A DNA stretch of 64,000 bases, from NCBI GenBank assembly GCA_032164245.1, contig JAVMKO010000003.1, forward strand, positions 30,875,390-30,939,389, in the 5' to 3' direction. Source of the stretch: Sternotherus odoratus. Taxonomy: Eukaryota; Chordata; Testudines; Kinosternidae. The notes below the pieces were generated by a model. That model ran no database searches and was not told the DNA's origin. It was given only the letters and a program-made list of their open reading frames with translations. The position numbers and the translations under genes were made by a program. This document shows, piece after piece, positions 22,463 to 33,223 of this stretch; position 1 is the first letter of the stretch; each line of letters opens with the position of its first letter.

Positions 22463-23790
22463 TAGGCAATTATATTTTGTGTTCAGCATTATTCTTTCTG
22501 TCAGATGTCTACAGATTTCAGACATATTTGGAGAGCACATAGTGATGTTTCCAATATGGCTTTATAATTAAGTTAGCACTTTGCCAATTATTTGAGCCAG
22601 AATTTTTTATCTCATTGGTTGAATGTTCCTTCCAAAAGTCTAATAATAGAACCCTCTGTCAATCAATATATTTTTTTATAGAATGCAGCAGCATCAAATC
22701 CAAAAGGCCATGTCTATGCTGCAATTTGTTAATTACGTTCAGTGATTAACTGATTATATCATTACTGGGACTTTGTTCCAGGAACGGTCACAGAAAAAAA
22801 GGTTATCCATAACCTATACAAAGTACAAGTTTGCTCAAAGATTTAGTTTTTCTTCTAATATCCTTCCTTACTTTGGATAATTGAAAAATAATCAATATAG
22901 CAATTAGTTCCTATTAAGTGTAACAATGATAGTAAGAAATACATTTGGGGAAAAAAACAATGTATAGTATGCCAAATTCAACACAAATTTACATCTTAAG
23001 CAATCCTACTGACTTCAAACAATGGTTTTGTACTGTGGGGGAGGTTAGAGGAGGCAGGCACTTGAAAGAGGACACCATGTCAAATTTGGCCCAAAATGCC
23101 CATGGTTTTGCCTCTGACGAGCAGCCTCCACTGGAATAAGATCTAACTGGACATTTAAGATAAGTGAGCAGTTTTAAGAAATGGAAATAAAAGGATGCTA
23201 ACCTAGAAGGCTCCCAATGATTCACTGATCAGATAATCCAACATACGTAATGGAAACAAAGATGGCTAGAGGCTCTCCCCCCAGTCTCTCTTGCAAAAAT
23301 TTCCCAGGTGTAAGGCCCAGTGGGTCTTGAATGTGGGCCTGAAAAGCTGATCAGTAGCAAACACCTCCACGCTTCCACCCAGTAGCAGCTATAACTGGTT
23401 CATGCTCCACTACTCACAAGCTGCTGCAAACACAAATCCTGGGAAGTCCTGCCTTAGGGAATTCAACAGGCAGCAGCCTCATGCATCCTGATTGGCCCCT
23501 GCCCCTATATGAATTCAAAGGGGTGTTTCAGTAAGTACCAAGGTGACAGCACTGATCTCCTATAGCTGCCATGACTATTCCTGCTTCTCTCTCAAATTCC
23601 TGGCTTTGACTTCAGGTTGATTTGTACCTTGCCTCTTGATCCAAACCCTGAAACCTGACTGGGATTCTGATTCTCCGAGATTGACTATAAACTTCTCTGC
23701 TACTTTCAGCCTCAGGTTTGACCCTGCTCTGACCCTTGGTTCCAACTGTCCTTTTCAGGATCCTGACAGTTTCCCTGGACGACTCTAATC
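22463..23790. other. Non-coding DNA, no gene seen
   Basis: AT-rich to about 23250, then more GC-balanced sequence that may belong to the LTR-retroelement relic listed next. No convincing coding region. Confidence 0.45.
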
Positions 23791-24640
23791 TGTGGTGAAG
23801 GCCTACTCTGAGGGAATATGGAGGTAACAGTCCATTCCCTACTGAGAAGCCCACGTAGGTTGATTGCTCCCAGAAGGAGCTCCCCAGGCTGAGAGTCCAA
23901 GTATCACTGCTTGGCCCAGAGAACCGAGCTCTGTGCAGGCAATCGACTCAGCTCAGTGATGAAAATGTGAGACTGTGGGCCCAGCTGGCACAGGATGCCG
24001 CAGATGCTAGGAGAGCAGATGGCTCAGCTGTGGGCAAGATTATTGCACTGGGGTATGTGCTATGGCCACGTACCTGGACCCAGAACTCCCAGTCCCCAGT
24101 CAGAACATTTTAATGGGCTTACCAAAAATTCGGAGGCATGGGGTGTGTGGTAAACCCAGGGCTGGAGGGTTGTGGTGAGAGGGGAAACTGCAGGTTAAAT
24201 TAGGTCCAGCTGAGAAAGGCTGCTGCAGCCAGAAGCAGGGCCAGCTGGGACTGCTTAAGGAGGCAGTCAGAGCCCTTTAAAGAGACTTCTCCCCAGAGAG
24301 GGGTGTGGGAGTGAGGAGTGCGTTTGGAGGCAGTAGGAGTTAGAAGAGTGAGTTTGTGCAAGCAGAAGGAGGTAAAGGAGAGGGAGAGGCAGTTACAGAG
24401 AGGCTGCCAGCAGGCAGGGAGGCAGGAAAGAGCCCCTCCCAGGAGGAAGCTACCCCTCCCTAACCGGCGAGAAGCCATACCCAACCACGGGGAACTGCCC
24501 AGAGGACTGGAGCCTGGGGTGCCCGGGGGGGCCCCCTTGCCACAGGAGTTACTAACCAATGCCAACTGCTTTTTCTGCCTCAATCCCAATACTACCCCAT
24601 CAGTCAAGCCAAAGGAGGGTGCTCCAGGCTGGAATCAAAG
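23791..24640. mobile_element. Possible LTR-retroelement relic (leader and gag-like piece)
   Basis: A plus-strand stretch near 23980-24110 reads, with small shifts, as an Ala/Asp/Arg-rich helical segment followed by a Trp/Pro-rich region. 24190-24540 is a purine-rich, GC-rich leader-like region. This combination resembles decayed Ty3/gypsy-type elements, but no catalytic motif is left and the boundaries are guesses. Confidence 0.25.
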
Positions 24641-24984
24641 GGGTTGAAGGCTGATCAGGACTGGGGCTGGGGATTGGGACAGGGGTGCAGAATTTGGGCA
24701 GTGCTTACCTGAAGTGGCTCCTGAAAACAACGGCCCGTCCCCCCTCTGGCTCCCACATGGAGATGGGGCCACACTACTCTGCACACTACACTGTCCACAG
24801 GCACTGCTCACACAGCTCCCATTGGCGAGGGTCCCTGGCTAGTGGGGGCTGTAGAGCCGGTGCTTGGGGTGGGAGCAGTGTGCATCTAGGAGCCAGACAG
24901 AGTTGCTTCATGAGCAGAGTGGAACAAGGCAAGCCCCCAAACCCACTCCCAAACTGGAGTATCGCAGCAGGAAACGCTTCCAAC

Positions 24985-25071
24985 CTCACTCTCCACTGGG
25001 AGCTCAAGGGCCAGATTAAAAAGTCTGATGGGCCAGATGCGGTTCATGGGTTATAGTTTGCCCAGCCCTAG
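24985..25071. mobile_element. Right end of a hAT element
   Basis: GGGCCAGATTAAAAAGTC followed by GGGCCAGATGCGGTTCATGG and AGTTTGCCCAGCCCTA closely follows the right ends of hAT copies elsewhere in the window. No clear left end was found, so the element is probably partial. Confidence 0.5.
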
Positions 25072-25200
25072 AGAGAATGAACAGAACAGGTAATCAAGTG
25101 ATCCATCCTCTGTTGCCCATTCCCACTTAGGTTTTTTTTCCAGCTTATTATTAGAAATTCCTTTTTCTCCATGGGCAGGCTAGAGATTCTTCTGGCTACA
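25072..25200 (-). mobile_element. CR1-like LINE 3' fragment
   Basis: GAATGAACAGAACAGGTAATC, AAGTGATCCATCC and TTGCCCATTCCCA match the block order of 39185-39260, which is another copy of the same LINE 3' region. Confidence 0.6.
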
Positions 25201-26429
25201 GCAGAACAGATATGTCAGTAGTTGGAGGACATTTTGGAACTACATCTCTTAGGATATTTGAGGTTCTGATAGGTGGGGATCTGCATGACTGAATCTGAAG
25301 AGGAGGAAAAAGGACACAACACCCCCAAATAAAAAAATATATTTGGCCCAAGTTTACTCAATGTACAGCCAATACAGCCAAGGGAGTTACAAAGGGGCAA
25401 ACATAGCTCATTATATCCTCTACCCCAGCCAGTCAAGACAAGTCCATTTTATCACATTGTTATATATGTACCATTTTTACTGTTTCTTTTCTCAAGATAA
25501 TTAGTTTCCCTGCAGCTGGCTACATTTAGGTTTAGAGATTGTTTTTACTTACAGCTAATGTTAGCATTTTCTACTCCAATTAGGCAACTGTTACATACTA
25601 TTAGATGAACTACTTGTTAAATTGTTTTTGGTTGTTGCAGAAGCAAGCAGTCCTCGGACAGCTAAACTATTTGAAATTAAGATGCAACCAGAAAGAGAAG
25701 TACATGTGCGCAGGTGGGTGAGGTGGAAAGAGTCCATCCAGCAGCAAAACACATGCGGGGGATTTAAGTTTTGGTGTCAGGACTAATCCTGTGATGGCCA
25801 GGGATGCATGTATAACAGATGTAGCCCACTCAGACCTTATTGGGGGGGGGGGGGGAGGAGGACACAGAGTGATGCCAAGTGTAAGATGCATCTATTGAGA
25901 ACCATTTTTGCCATGGTGACAGGATGATGGTTTCTAACTGTGAATGGAGTATTAGTATATATTCATTCACATTGGATTATTTATGTCACTAGAATGAGAC
26001 ACCTGTGCACTTCCACAGTCTGGATGGACAAACAAAAACCTGCGACATTCTGATTTGTTTTATTAATTATAGTTATAATTTCTACGGCTCTTTCATTTAC
26101 TCACAATAGACAGCTTTGCAGGAGTAATTAACAGCGAAAGGGAAGATGAATTGTTTAGTCTCCAAAGTCGTTTACTGCATTGTATGCTTCAGGATCCTTA
26201 ACCATGCGCACTTCAACAAATCAGCAAGCCAAATATTGTCTGCATCTTTAGGTTTTATTTTCCTAGACATTTGTCACTTGGGTTAAAAATCTCTGGAATA
26301 GTAATATGACAGACATTGCAACCATATGCAGTATCTTTGGGAACCATATTGTTTTAAATATATCAATGTTCTTTATATGGCTGTGGGCTAGGAATTCTTC
26401 TACTCCACAGGTAGGGTTACCAAAGCTCC
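25201..26429. other. AT-rich non-coding DNA, no gene seen
   Basis: A G run lies at about 25842-25855. No coding region or repeat family recognised. Confidence 0.5.
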
Positions 26430-27010
26430 TCCGGGACCTAAAAACAGTATGTGAGGTAATTATTGCACTCCCTATGACTGTAAACAGCTTCAGAGAAGTA
26501 CCACCCATTGGGTGGCTTGCATATTCTGGGTCAGAGCAGTATCAGAGACCAGAAGAAAGGGCTTGTGGTTTAAAAGGGCCAGCTTAAACTGAGGGAGTCT
26601 TTTTGATTCAGCAGAAAGACATCACCTTTTGTGCAAGGGGGAGGCGGGACCCTCACTTGCTAGAATGTTGGAAAGATTGGAACCTGCAAAGTCTCCACAT
26701 ACCTGAGGGGGAGCTACTGATGAAGCATTTAAATCCCTGTTTTTGTTTTATGTTTTCTTGGTTTGCTTTTATCCTTGAATAAACATACTCTGCTTTGAAA
26801 CAGTTGCATGGTATCTGGTAAGTCACGGTCATTGTCCTTATAGAGTAACTAAAAAGCAGGAGGGTAGATGTCTGTCAGACCTGCTTGGGGATGATCATAG
26901 TGAAGGGCAAGAGGACTGAAGCTTAAAGCCCCGAGCCAGTAAAGAGCATGATGTAGGTCCCTGCCCAGAGAAGGGCAACAAGCTGGGGGCCTTTGACGGA
27001 GGGGCATTCC
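26430..27010 (+). repeat. LTR-like sequence with polyadenylation signal
   Basis: A GC-balanced stretch containing GGAGGCGGGACCCTCAC, a T-rich segment and AATAAA at 26778-26783, followed by GGTATCTGGTAAGTCAC. This layout matches the 3' half of reptile retroviral-type LTRs. No terminal duplication was found. Confidence 0.35.
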
Positions 27011-28725
27011 TCTGAAGCAGCCATGGAAGGGCAGTGTATATTAATTTAGATGGAATAGATGGGCCCAATCAAAGGTGTTAATAAGACCCTGTTGTCCAAT
27101 ATTAAAAGCTCTAAAAGAGGTTTGGTCTATAGTGACTTCATGCTTAGTACCATGGCAAACACCATTAAAAATCCTTTTGCTCTTTTCCTAAAAACATTAT
27201 ACAACCCTAACTATAAGCTCATCTGTGAAAATTCATAAAGAATCACAGTAACTTATAATAAATGTTGATGGCTAAAAGTTACAAGAGGGAGACAGACTGA
27301 ATTGGTATAAATAAAAGGGCCTCCAGATATAATTCAAGGTATAAGATTATACCTGGGAAACAGGAAAATTGAGTATGCAAAAATCAATTAACAAAATTTG
27401 GTGCATCAAAATGTAGAGGTCTATTAGTGGACAAAATAATAAGGACAGACTTCTCCCATCACTCCTCTTTGGGATTTTAAGAAACTACTTTGGGGGAAAA
27501 TATAGATGAACAGACAAAGGAAACCTCGACGCTAGCTGACTGGAAGATGAGAAAAAGGGGAAGGAGTTAGTTTCACCATCGTGGCTGCCACTCATATCAT
27601 CTCCGGGGATCACAGACCTTCTTTCCAATCCTGAAAGATGATCTTACAGAGAAAGGCAGATGACATCACCACTCCTACCACCTCTTGTTGAATCCAGACA
27701 ACCACGTGGCATATCAGACATAGGTTTCTTTTCCCCACACCCCAGCGTGTCCTTTTCCTTCCTTGCCAGATTTATTTTCTTTCCTATCCTTTTACTTTCT
27801 GTAATATCAGTCTGGCTTACCTAGCCAAGACTGTACATTTTGCAGCACTGTTCTAAGCAAGTGACCAAAGAAGCAAATAAATGCAATGCCCTAAACAGCC
27901 TGATGCTGATACAAGTTGGCCAAGTCTTGGAGTTGCTAATAAGACTGAGTGCCACGATTGTGTTTTTCCAGCAGCGACGCTGCAAGTCATAGCCAACAAC
28001 AGAGACTAAAGCTGAATTTTCCACCTTTCTTGTTCTTTCCTTTCCCCTTGTATGTGTCGGTCTTGTTTCACCTTCTAGAAAATAGAATCAAACTTTAACA
28101 GTAGCAGCAGCAGCAACAACAGCAGCCCTGTCTCATCTCAACTAACCTTTCTTTTTCCCAAAAGGCCAGTAGTTACCACATTTAACTCCATCCAAGAGAT
28201 AGTCAAACAAAGGGCTTTTTCCTTCTAAAAACTTCTCTCCAGTTAGAGGAAAAGGGAACAAGGGAGGTTGTTAAAATTAAAGCCTTAATACTTTACATTT
28301 CAAATCCTTGAACTGTTTCTCCCTTTTTTCCCCTCTATATTTAATAAAATGTTTGAATTATTTTTAGTGGTGTGTTTTGTATGGTATTACACAGGCTGAG
28401 GTCTCCGTGTACCTGTTTAAAGCTGTTAAATGTTTGACAGTGACAGGGTCTTATCACCTTTAATTTAGATGGAATACATGAGCCCAAAGAATTAAGACAA
28501 CAGGAGGTCCAAGGGCTAGTTATCCTGAAACTGTAACATGTTCTGTTACAGAAGAGAGAGAGACTGAAGGGCAGCAAATGTGCAGGTCCTATCCTGATAT
28601 TAAGGCTAAAAAGGCTTTTGAAAACACTGGTATTCCTACATAGAATAATTTTGCATAAGTCAAAATCAAGGAGTGTAGGGGGGCTTAGAAAAAAAAAAGT
28701 ATCTATTGACACAATTAAAGAGGAA
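27011..28725. other. AT-rich probable intron sequence
   Basis: No exon or repeat recognised apart from short AGC/AAC runs near 28105-28125. Confidence 0.5.
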
Positions 28726-28730
28726 TTTAC

Positions 28731-29123
28731 TCACCTTGTGCAGTAACAAGGGTTCTTCGAGATGTGTGTCCCTGTGGATGCTCCACTTCAGGTGTCTGTG
28801 TCCCTGCGTGCAGAGTGGAGGTATTCAGTAGCACTGCTCAGTTGGGACATGCATGCACAGTAGTCACCTCGTGGTGCCGTTGGAAACTCACGTAGCACGC
28901 ACATGACTTGACCCTTTGCAGTAGAGAAGGATCTAAAGGGTCAGGTCATGTGCGTGCTACATGAGTTTCCAACGGCACCACGAGGTGACTACTGTGCACG
29001 CAGGTCCCAACCGAGCAGTGCTACTGAATACCTCCAATCTGCACGCAGGGACACACAGACACCTGAAGTGGAGCATCCACAGGGACACACATCTCGAAGA
29101 ACCCTTGTTACTGCACAAGGTGA
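28731..29123. repeat. Large foldback: two arms of about 187 bp with a 17-base spacer
   Basis: 28731-28917 and 28935-29123 are inverted copies with few mismatches, for example GTGGATGCTCCACTTCAGG against its complement, and CACCTCGTGGTGCCGTTGG against CCAACGGCACCACGAGGTG. It is the left end of the DIRS relic plus its internal complementary region. Single-stranded DNA or RNA from here would form a long hairpin. Confidence 0.9.
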
Positions 29124-29416
29124 TTAACTTCTTCGAGTAGTGTCCTTGTGTCTGTAGAGCAGCACCCTAATGTGGATGGTAGGCACTTAGGAGTCATTTG
29201 TGCTGTTGCAGAAAGAAAAGTAAGGCCTAGTACAATGACTGACAGAGCACTGAGTGATGGTATAATACTTTGCAAAGGTGTGCTCTCAGGCCCATGTGGT
29301 AGCCCTGTATATATCTATTAGAGGGACATTGTTCAAGAAGGCTACAGATGTGGTCATGCATGGGTAGAGTGGGATGAGATCCCCAGTGCGGATTTCTTGT
29401 TGTACAGTCGATAGCA

Positions 29417-29680
29417 AAATCATAGAATATTAGGGTTGGAAGGGACCTCTGGAGGTCATCTAGTCCCACCCCCCTGCTTAAAGCAGGAGCAATCCCCAAC
29501 TAAATCATCCCAGCCAGGGCTTTATCAAGCCTGACCTTAAAAACCTCTAAGGAAGGTGATTCTACCACCTCTTAGGTAACCCATTGCAATGCTTGACCAC
29601 CCTCCTAGTGAAAAGTTTTTCCTAATATCCAATCTAAACCTTCCCAACTGCAACTTGAGACCATTACTCCTTGTTCGGTC
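29417..29680 (-). mobile_element. CR1 LINE 3' end
   Basis: ATCATAGAATATTAGGG and TTGGAAGGGACCTCTGGAGG on the plus strand are the complement of a CR1 3' terminus. The match continues to about 29680 (GAGACCATTACTCCTTGTT). It lies inside the decayed DIRS. Confidence 0.88.
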
Positions 29681-30250
29681 AAAGTTGGATACATTTAGAT
29701 AGTCTTTGGTTGATACAGTGTTCAGCCCTTGAAGCATTCTGTTGTGGAAATAAAGTCTTGGGGATTTCCGGAACGCTTTGGTTCTAAATAAAATGTTATG
29801 GCTCGTCTGACACAGAGTGTGTGTAGGATGGCCTCTTGTGAGTTCCCAGGTGGTTTGGGGTAAAACGGTAGCTAATTAAAAGAATCTAATTATTTCTAGA
29901 AAGAAAAAACAAAGCAGCAGCACTGCCACTGGGCTCCATCTGAAGCCTACAATGGTAGAGAAGGAACTGAAGGGTCAAGTCGTGTGCACACTAAATGAGG
30001 CGCCAATGGCACCATGAGACTACTACCATGCACATGCGCCCTGATCGAGCACTGCTACCGAAAATCTCCGATCTGTGGCACAGCGATGCACTGACACCTG
30101 AAGTATAGCACCCACAAGGACACTACTCAAAGAAGAAACAGGAGTTCCTCATATAAAAGAATTTATTCAGCCTGTTTTACTCTTAGAAATTCATCATGAA
30201 TGCAGTTCATACTCAAGATTTTTTATTGTACTTTGGTCAATTATACAGTA

Positions 30251-30608
30251 CTAGTGTAAAAGGCCATGTACACGGGCCAACTGTAAGGGCTCGCAGCCCC
30301 CCCCCCCACCCAACTCCCTCCCCCCTCCAAGGCCCCCGCCTCGCTCAGCCCCCTCCCCCTGCAACGACCCCCCCCGCTCAGCTCCCTCCCCCCTCAACTC
30401 CTCGTCATGCGCCCGACAGCCCAGCGAACTTTATATGTATAACTGCTCCTTGGTGCTCTAGCTCCATGTGAGTGAGGATCGCTCAGGCGGACACGCGCGG
30501 TGGCCATTTTGTGCCTCTGAACTACAACCCCCAGCATGCCGTTTGTCAGGGCCGTCTACTGCGCATGATGGCTTCACACACACTTCCCTAGCCAATTATT
30601 ATATAGGA
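30251..30608 (-). mobile_element. Non-autonomous Helitron-like element, 358 bp
   Basis: Read on the minus strand, the element starts TCCTATATAATAATTGG and ends CTAG, with host A before and host T after, as Helitrons insert between A and T. Just before the CTAG end lies an imperfect palindrome (GGCCCGTGTACATGGCC), the position where Helitrons carry a 3' hairpin. No inverted repeats or target duplication are present, which also fits. The interior is pyrimidine-rich and has no coding capacity. A rolling-circle element supplied in trans by an autonomous relative is the likely origin. Confidence 0.65.
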
Positions 30609-31544
30609 TTACATAGAGTTCTTGTATGCTGCACTGTATGCTGTTTGTTTAAACTTAAATAATTGTTAAGTTGCTTCCTTTCCCCATTAGTGCTGCTTCA
30701 GACTTGACAAAAAGAGTTTAAGTGACTTGTTTCTGCAGGATCTTAAACTGAGAATAGCTCGAATCACTCCAGTTCCCTTCCTCAGTAGTGAGGAAAAAGA
30801 AAAAGCCAAGTGGGATGGTGGGCTTTGCAGAGAAGAGAATAATTGAACACTACAGATCTTGTTCATAGAGTAATTATTTTTCAGTCTCCTCTTGAGCACA
30901 GGTCTGCTGCTCAGCACTTCTCAGAATCAATCAGTACCAAATCCCAAATGAGGCTATTCTGCAGATCAAGTGAGAAAGTGTAGACAATTGTAAAAGAAAA
31001 CATGATTCTAAGATGCCCTTAGAAATCTGCTGCCAAAAGTGTGCAAGTCCACCTACTTACTTTCAAAGCCCCTCCACCGTAGGACTGGAGTGATAAAGAC
31101 AAAACTCCCCACCCATCAGCTTCACAGATTTCAAGAGAAGCCATCTTTCCCAATATTTATCCTTGCTATAGCTAGGTCTGGCCTCAACAAAAGCCAGAAG
31201 CCAAGAACATTACTTCCATCAGCTAGGAGGTGTAAAGTTTTAATGCTGTTTATTAAAGTGAATCTCTTGTGCCCATATCAAACAAGTTTCCTAATAAATT
31301 AATGTTGCCAGGCATTTCTTTGATGCGATACAGGCTTTGAAACATGCTATTTAATATGGCATTTAGAAACACTTTGGGAAGCTGGATGGAGAACAGTGCT
31401 TTCTACCTGTACTTGAAGAGGACTAAAAAGAGCAGGGTTCAGTTTTCCAATCATTTCAGCCAATATGACCATTGTGAAAGAGTGAAGATTTTACTATGAC
31501 CAGTTTTGAATTTGAAAAGGTTGTACAATGTTCTAGAAAGGTAG
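30609..31544. other. AT-rich non-coding DNA, no gene seen
   Basis: Separates the Helitron-like element from the intact DIRS. No coding region or repeat recognised. Confidence 0.5.
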
Positions 31545-31756
31545 GAAAGAACAGTTACTTACCTCGTAACGTTGGTTCTTCGAGATGTGTTGCTCATGTC
31601 CATTCCCATATGTGTGTGTGCGTTCCGCGCATGCCCGGTCCGGAAAGCTTTTCCCCAGCGGTACCCGTAGGGTCGGCAGGGGCGACCCCTGGAGTGGCGC
31701 CCTTATGGCCATGTATATATGCCCCTGCCGACCCTCCCCCCGCTCAGTTCCTTCTT
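31545..31756. repeat. DIRS left terminal repeat with unique extension
   Basis: 31590-31756 is the exact inverse of 37309-37475. The outer part, 31545-31608, is instead complementary to the first half of the internal complementary region. In element orientation this is the 3' end. Confidence 0.92.
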
Positions 31757-31792
31757 GCCGGTACTCCGACAGAGGGGAGGCGGGTGGGATTC

Positions 31793-31891
31793 GGAATGGA
31801 CATGAGCAACACATCTCGAAGAACCAACGTTACGAGGTAAGTAACTGTTCTTTCTTCTTCGAGTGCTTGCTCATGTCCATTCCCATATGTG
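31793..31891. repeat. DIRS internal complementary region
   Basis: 31793-31850 is the inverse of the left end (31549-31608), and 31852-31891 is the inverse of the right end (37449-37490). Placed together they spell the junction that would form if the two element ends were ligated into a circle. In the accepted DIRS model this region templates completion of the cDNA ends and circularisation. Confidence 0.92.
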
Positions 31892-31903
31892 ACTTACGAG
31901 CAG

Positions 31904-33223
31904 TCATCTCGGAGGAGGGAGAGGAGTACTTTGAGTACCTGTTAACAGGACCGCCTGTCCCACAGCTGCGTCCTCCATCGACTGCTGCACGATGGCGTAG
32001 TGCGACGTGAAGGTGTGCACTGAAGACCACGTCGCTGCTCTACAGATGTCGACGATTGGAACGTGTGCCAGGAACGCCGTGGACGCGGCCTGGGCCCTGG
32101 TGGAATGCGCCGACAGTGCTGGTGGAGTAGCATTCGAGAGGTTATAAGCCAATTTGATACAAGAGGTGATCCAGGCCGAGAGGCGCTGAGTAGAAATTGG
32201 TAACCCCTTCATCCTTTCTGCCACTGAAATAAAAAGTTGTGGAGATTTACGAAAACCTTTGGTCCTTTCTATATAAAAGGCTAAAGCTCTTTTGACGTCC
32301 AACGAGTGAAGCATTCTTTCCCTGTTATCCGCATGGGGTTTGGGAAAAAACACCGGTAGGAACACCTCCTGATTCAAATGAAAGGGCGAGACTACTTTGG
32401 GCAGGAAGGCCGGGTGAGGACGTAACTGAACCTTATCTCTATGGAAGATCGTGTAGGGCGGCTCAGAAGTGAACGCCCTAATCTCAGAGACTCTGCGTGC
32501 CGAAGTGATTGCTACTAAGAACGCGGTCTTCCATGAGAGATAAGAAAGGGGGCAGGAGGATATGGGTTCAAACGGGGGTTTCATTAGGGCCGTTAGAACC
32601 AGGTTGAGGTCCCAAGGGGGGGTTGGTTGGCGTATATGAGGATACAATCTCTCCAACCCTTTAAGGAATCTGCTAACCAAGGGGTTACTAAAGACCGAAT
32701 TGTCATCGACCCCCGGGTGGAACGCCGAAATGGCGGCCAGGTGTACCCGAACAGTGGAAAGCGCTAGTCCTTGCTGCTTCAGCTCAAGGAGGTAGTCCAG
32801 GATAGTGGAGACTGAAGAAGACAGGGGATCCACCCCCTTGTTCTGAGCCCACAGTGAGAAGCGCTTCCATTTGGCAGTGTAGGTTCCCCTTGTGGAGGGT
32901 TTCCTGCTACCCAGGAGGACCTCCCTGACTGAATCCGAGCACTGAAGCTCTGCCGGGTTCAGCCACGGATATACCACGCCGTGAGGTGGAGGGACTGGAG
33001 GTTGGGGTGCAACATCCTCCCGTGGTCTTGGGAGATCAGTGTCGGTGACAGGGGAAGTGTTATCGGCGTCGTCACACAGAGAGACAACAGGGTCGTGTAC
33101 CAGTGTTGCCGAGGCCAGGCCGGCGCTATTAGTATGATCGAAGCTTTGTCCTGACGGGCCTTCGCTAGTACCTTGTGTACGAGGGGGAACGGGGGAAATG
33201 CATAGAGCAGACCCCCCGCCCAT
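31904..33223 (-). CDS. DIRS tyrosine recombinase
   Basis: This protein would join the circular cDNA to the genome in place of a DDE integrase. From the first in-frame Met that precedes the domain (33223) it has 439 residues. Residues 100-200 resemble the N-terminal core-binding helical domain (STRGTYTAKWKRFSLWAQ, LALSTVRVHLAAISAFH). The catalytic part shows Arg in SARRVSEIRAF (R243), H-x-x-R in SAHSTRAQ (H373, R376), a Trp/His pair in ATWSSVHTF (W399, H403) and the nucleophile Tyr in SHYAIV (Y409). All expected catalytic residues are present. The same frame is open back to 34798, but that upstream part is a shadow of the RT gene. The start is uncertain; the protein may also be made by reinitiation or readthrough after the overlapping RT frame (265-base overlap). 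The stop lies 12 bases from the internal complementary region. Confidence 0.9.
   Translation of the reverse strand: MGGGSALCISPVPPRTQGTSEGPSGQSFDHTNSAGLASATLVHDPVVSLCDDADNTSPVTDTDLPRPREDVAPQPPVPPPHGVVYPWLNPAELQCSDSVREVLLGSRKPSTRGTYTAKWKRFSLWAQNKGVDPLSSSVSTILDYLLELKQQGLALSTVRVHLAAISAFHPGVDDNSVFSNPLVSRFLKGLERLYPHIRQPTPPWDLNLVLTALMKPPFEPISSCPLSYLSWKTAFLVAITSARRVSEIRAFTSEPPYTIFHRDKVQLRPHPAFLPKVVSPFHLNQEVFLPVFFPKPHADNRERMLHSLDVKRALAFYIERTKGFRKSPQLFISVAERMKGLPISTQRLSAWITSCIKLAYNLSNATPPALSAHSTRAQAASTAFLAHVPIVDICRAATWSSVHTFTSHYAIVQQSMEDAAVGQAVLLTGTQSTPLPPPR

Larger units (their letters stand above)
28726..30137 (-). mobile_element. Decayed, internally deleted DIRS retrotransposon
   Basis: The left end (TTCTTCGAGATGTGTGTCC), internal junction-like sequence (near 29124-29160, CTTCTTCGAGTAGTGTCCTTG) and right end (GACACTACTCAAAGAAGAA, ending 30137) have the same arrangement as the intact DIRS at 31545-37490 but belong to another subfamily. 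29270-29360 aligns with the 3' part of the tyrosine recombinase gene, and 29745-29830 aligns with a further part of it. Gag, reverse transcriptase and RNase H are gone. A CR1 piece (29417-29680) has inserted into the recombinase remnant. Confidence 0.75.

Noticed and set aside
24640..24700. Left end of the hAT whose right end is at 25071
   Set aside because: No sequence matching the inverted terminus or an 8-bp duplication could be found.
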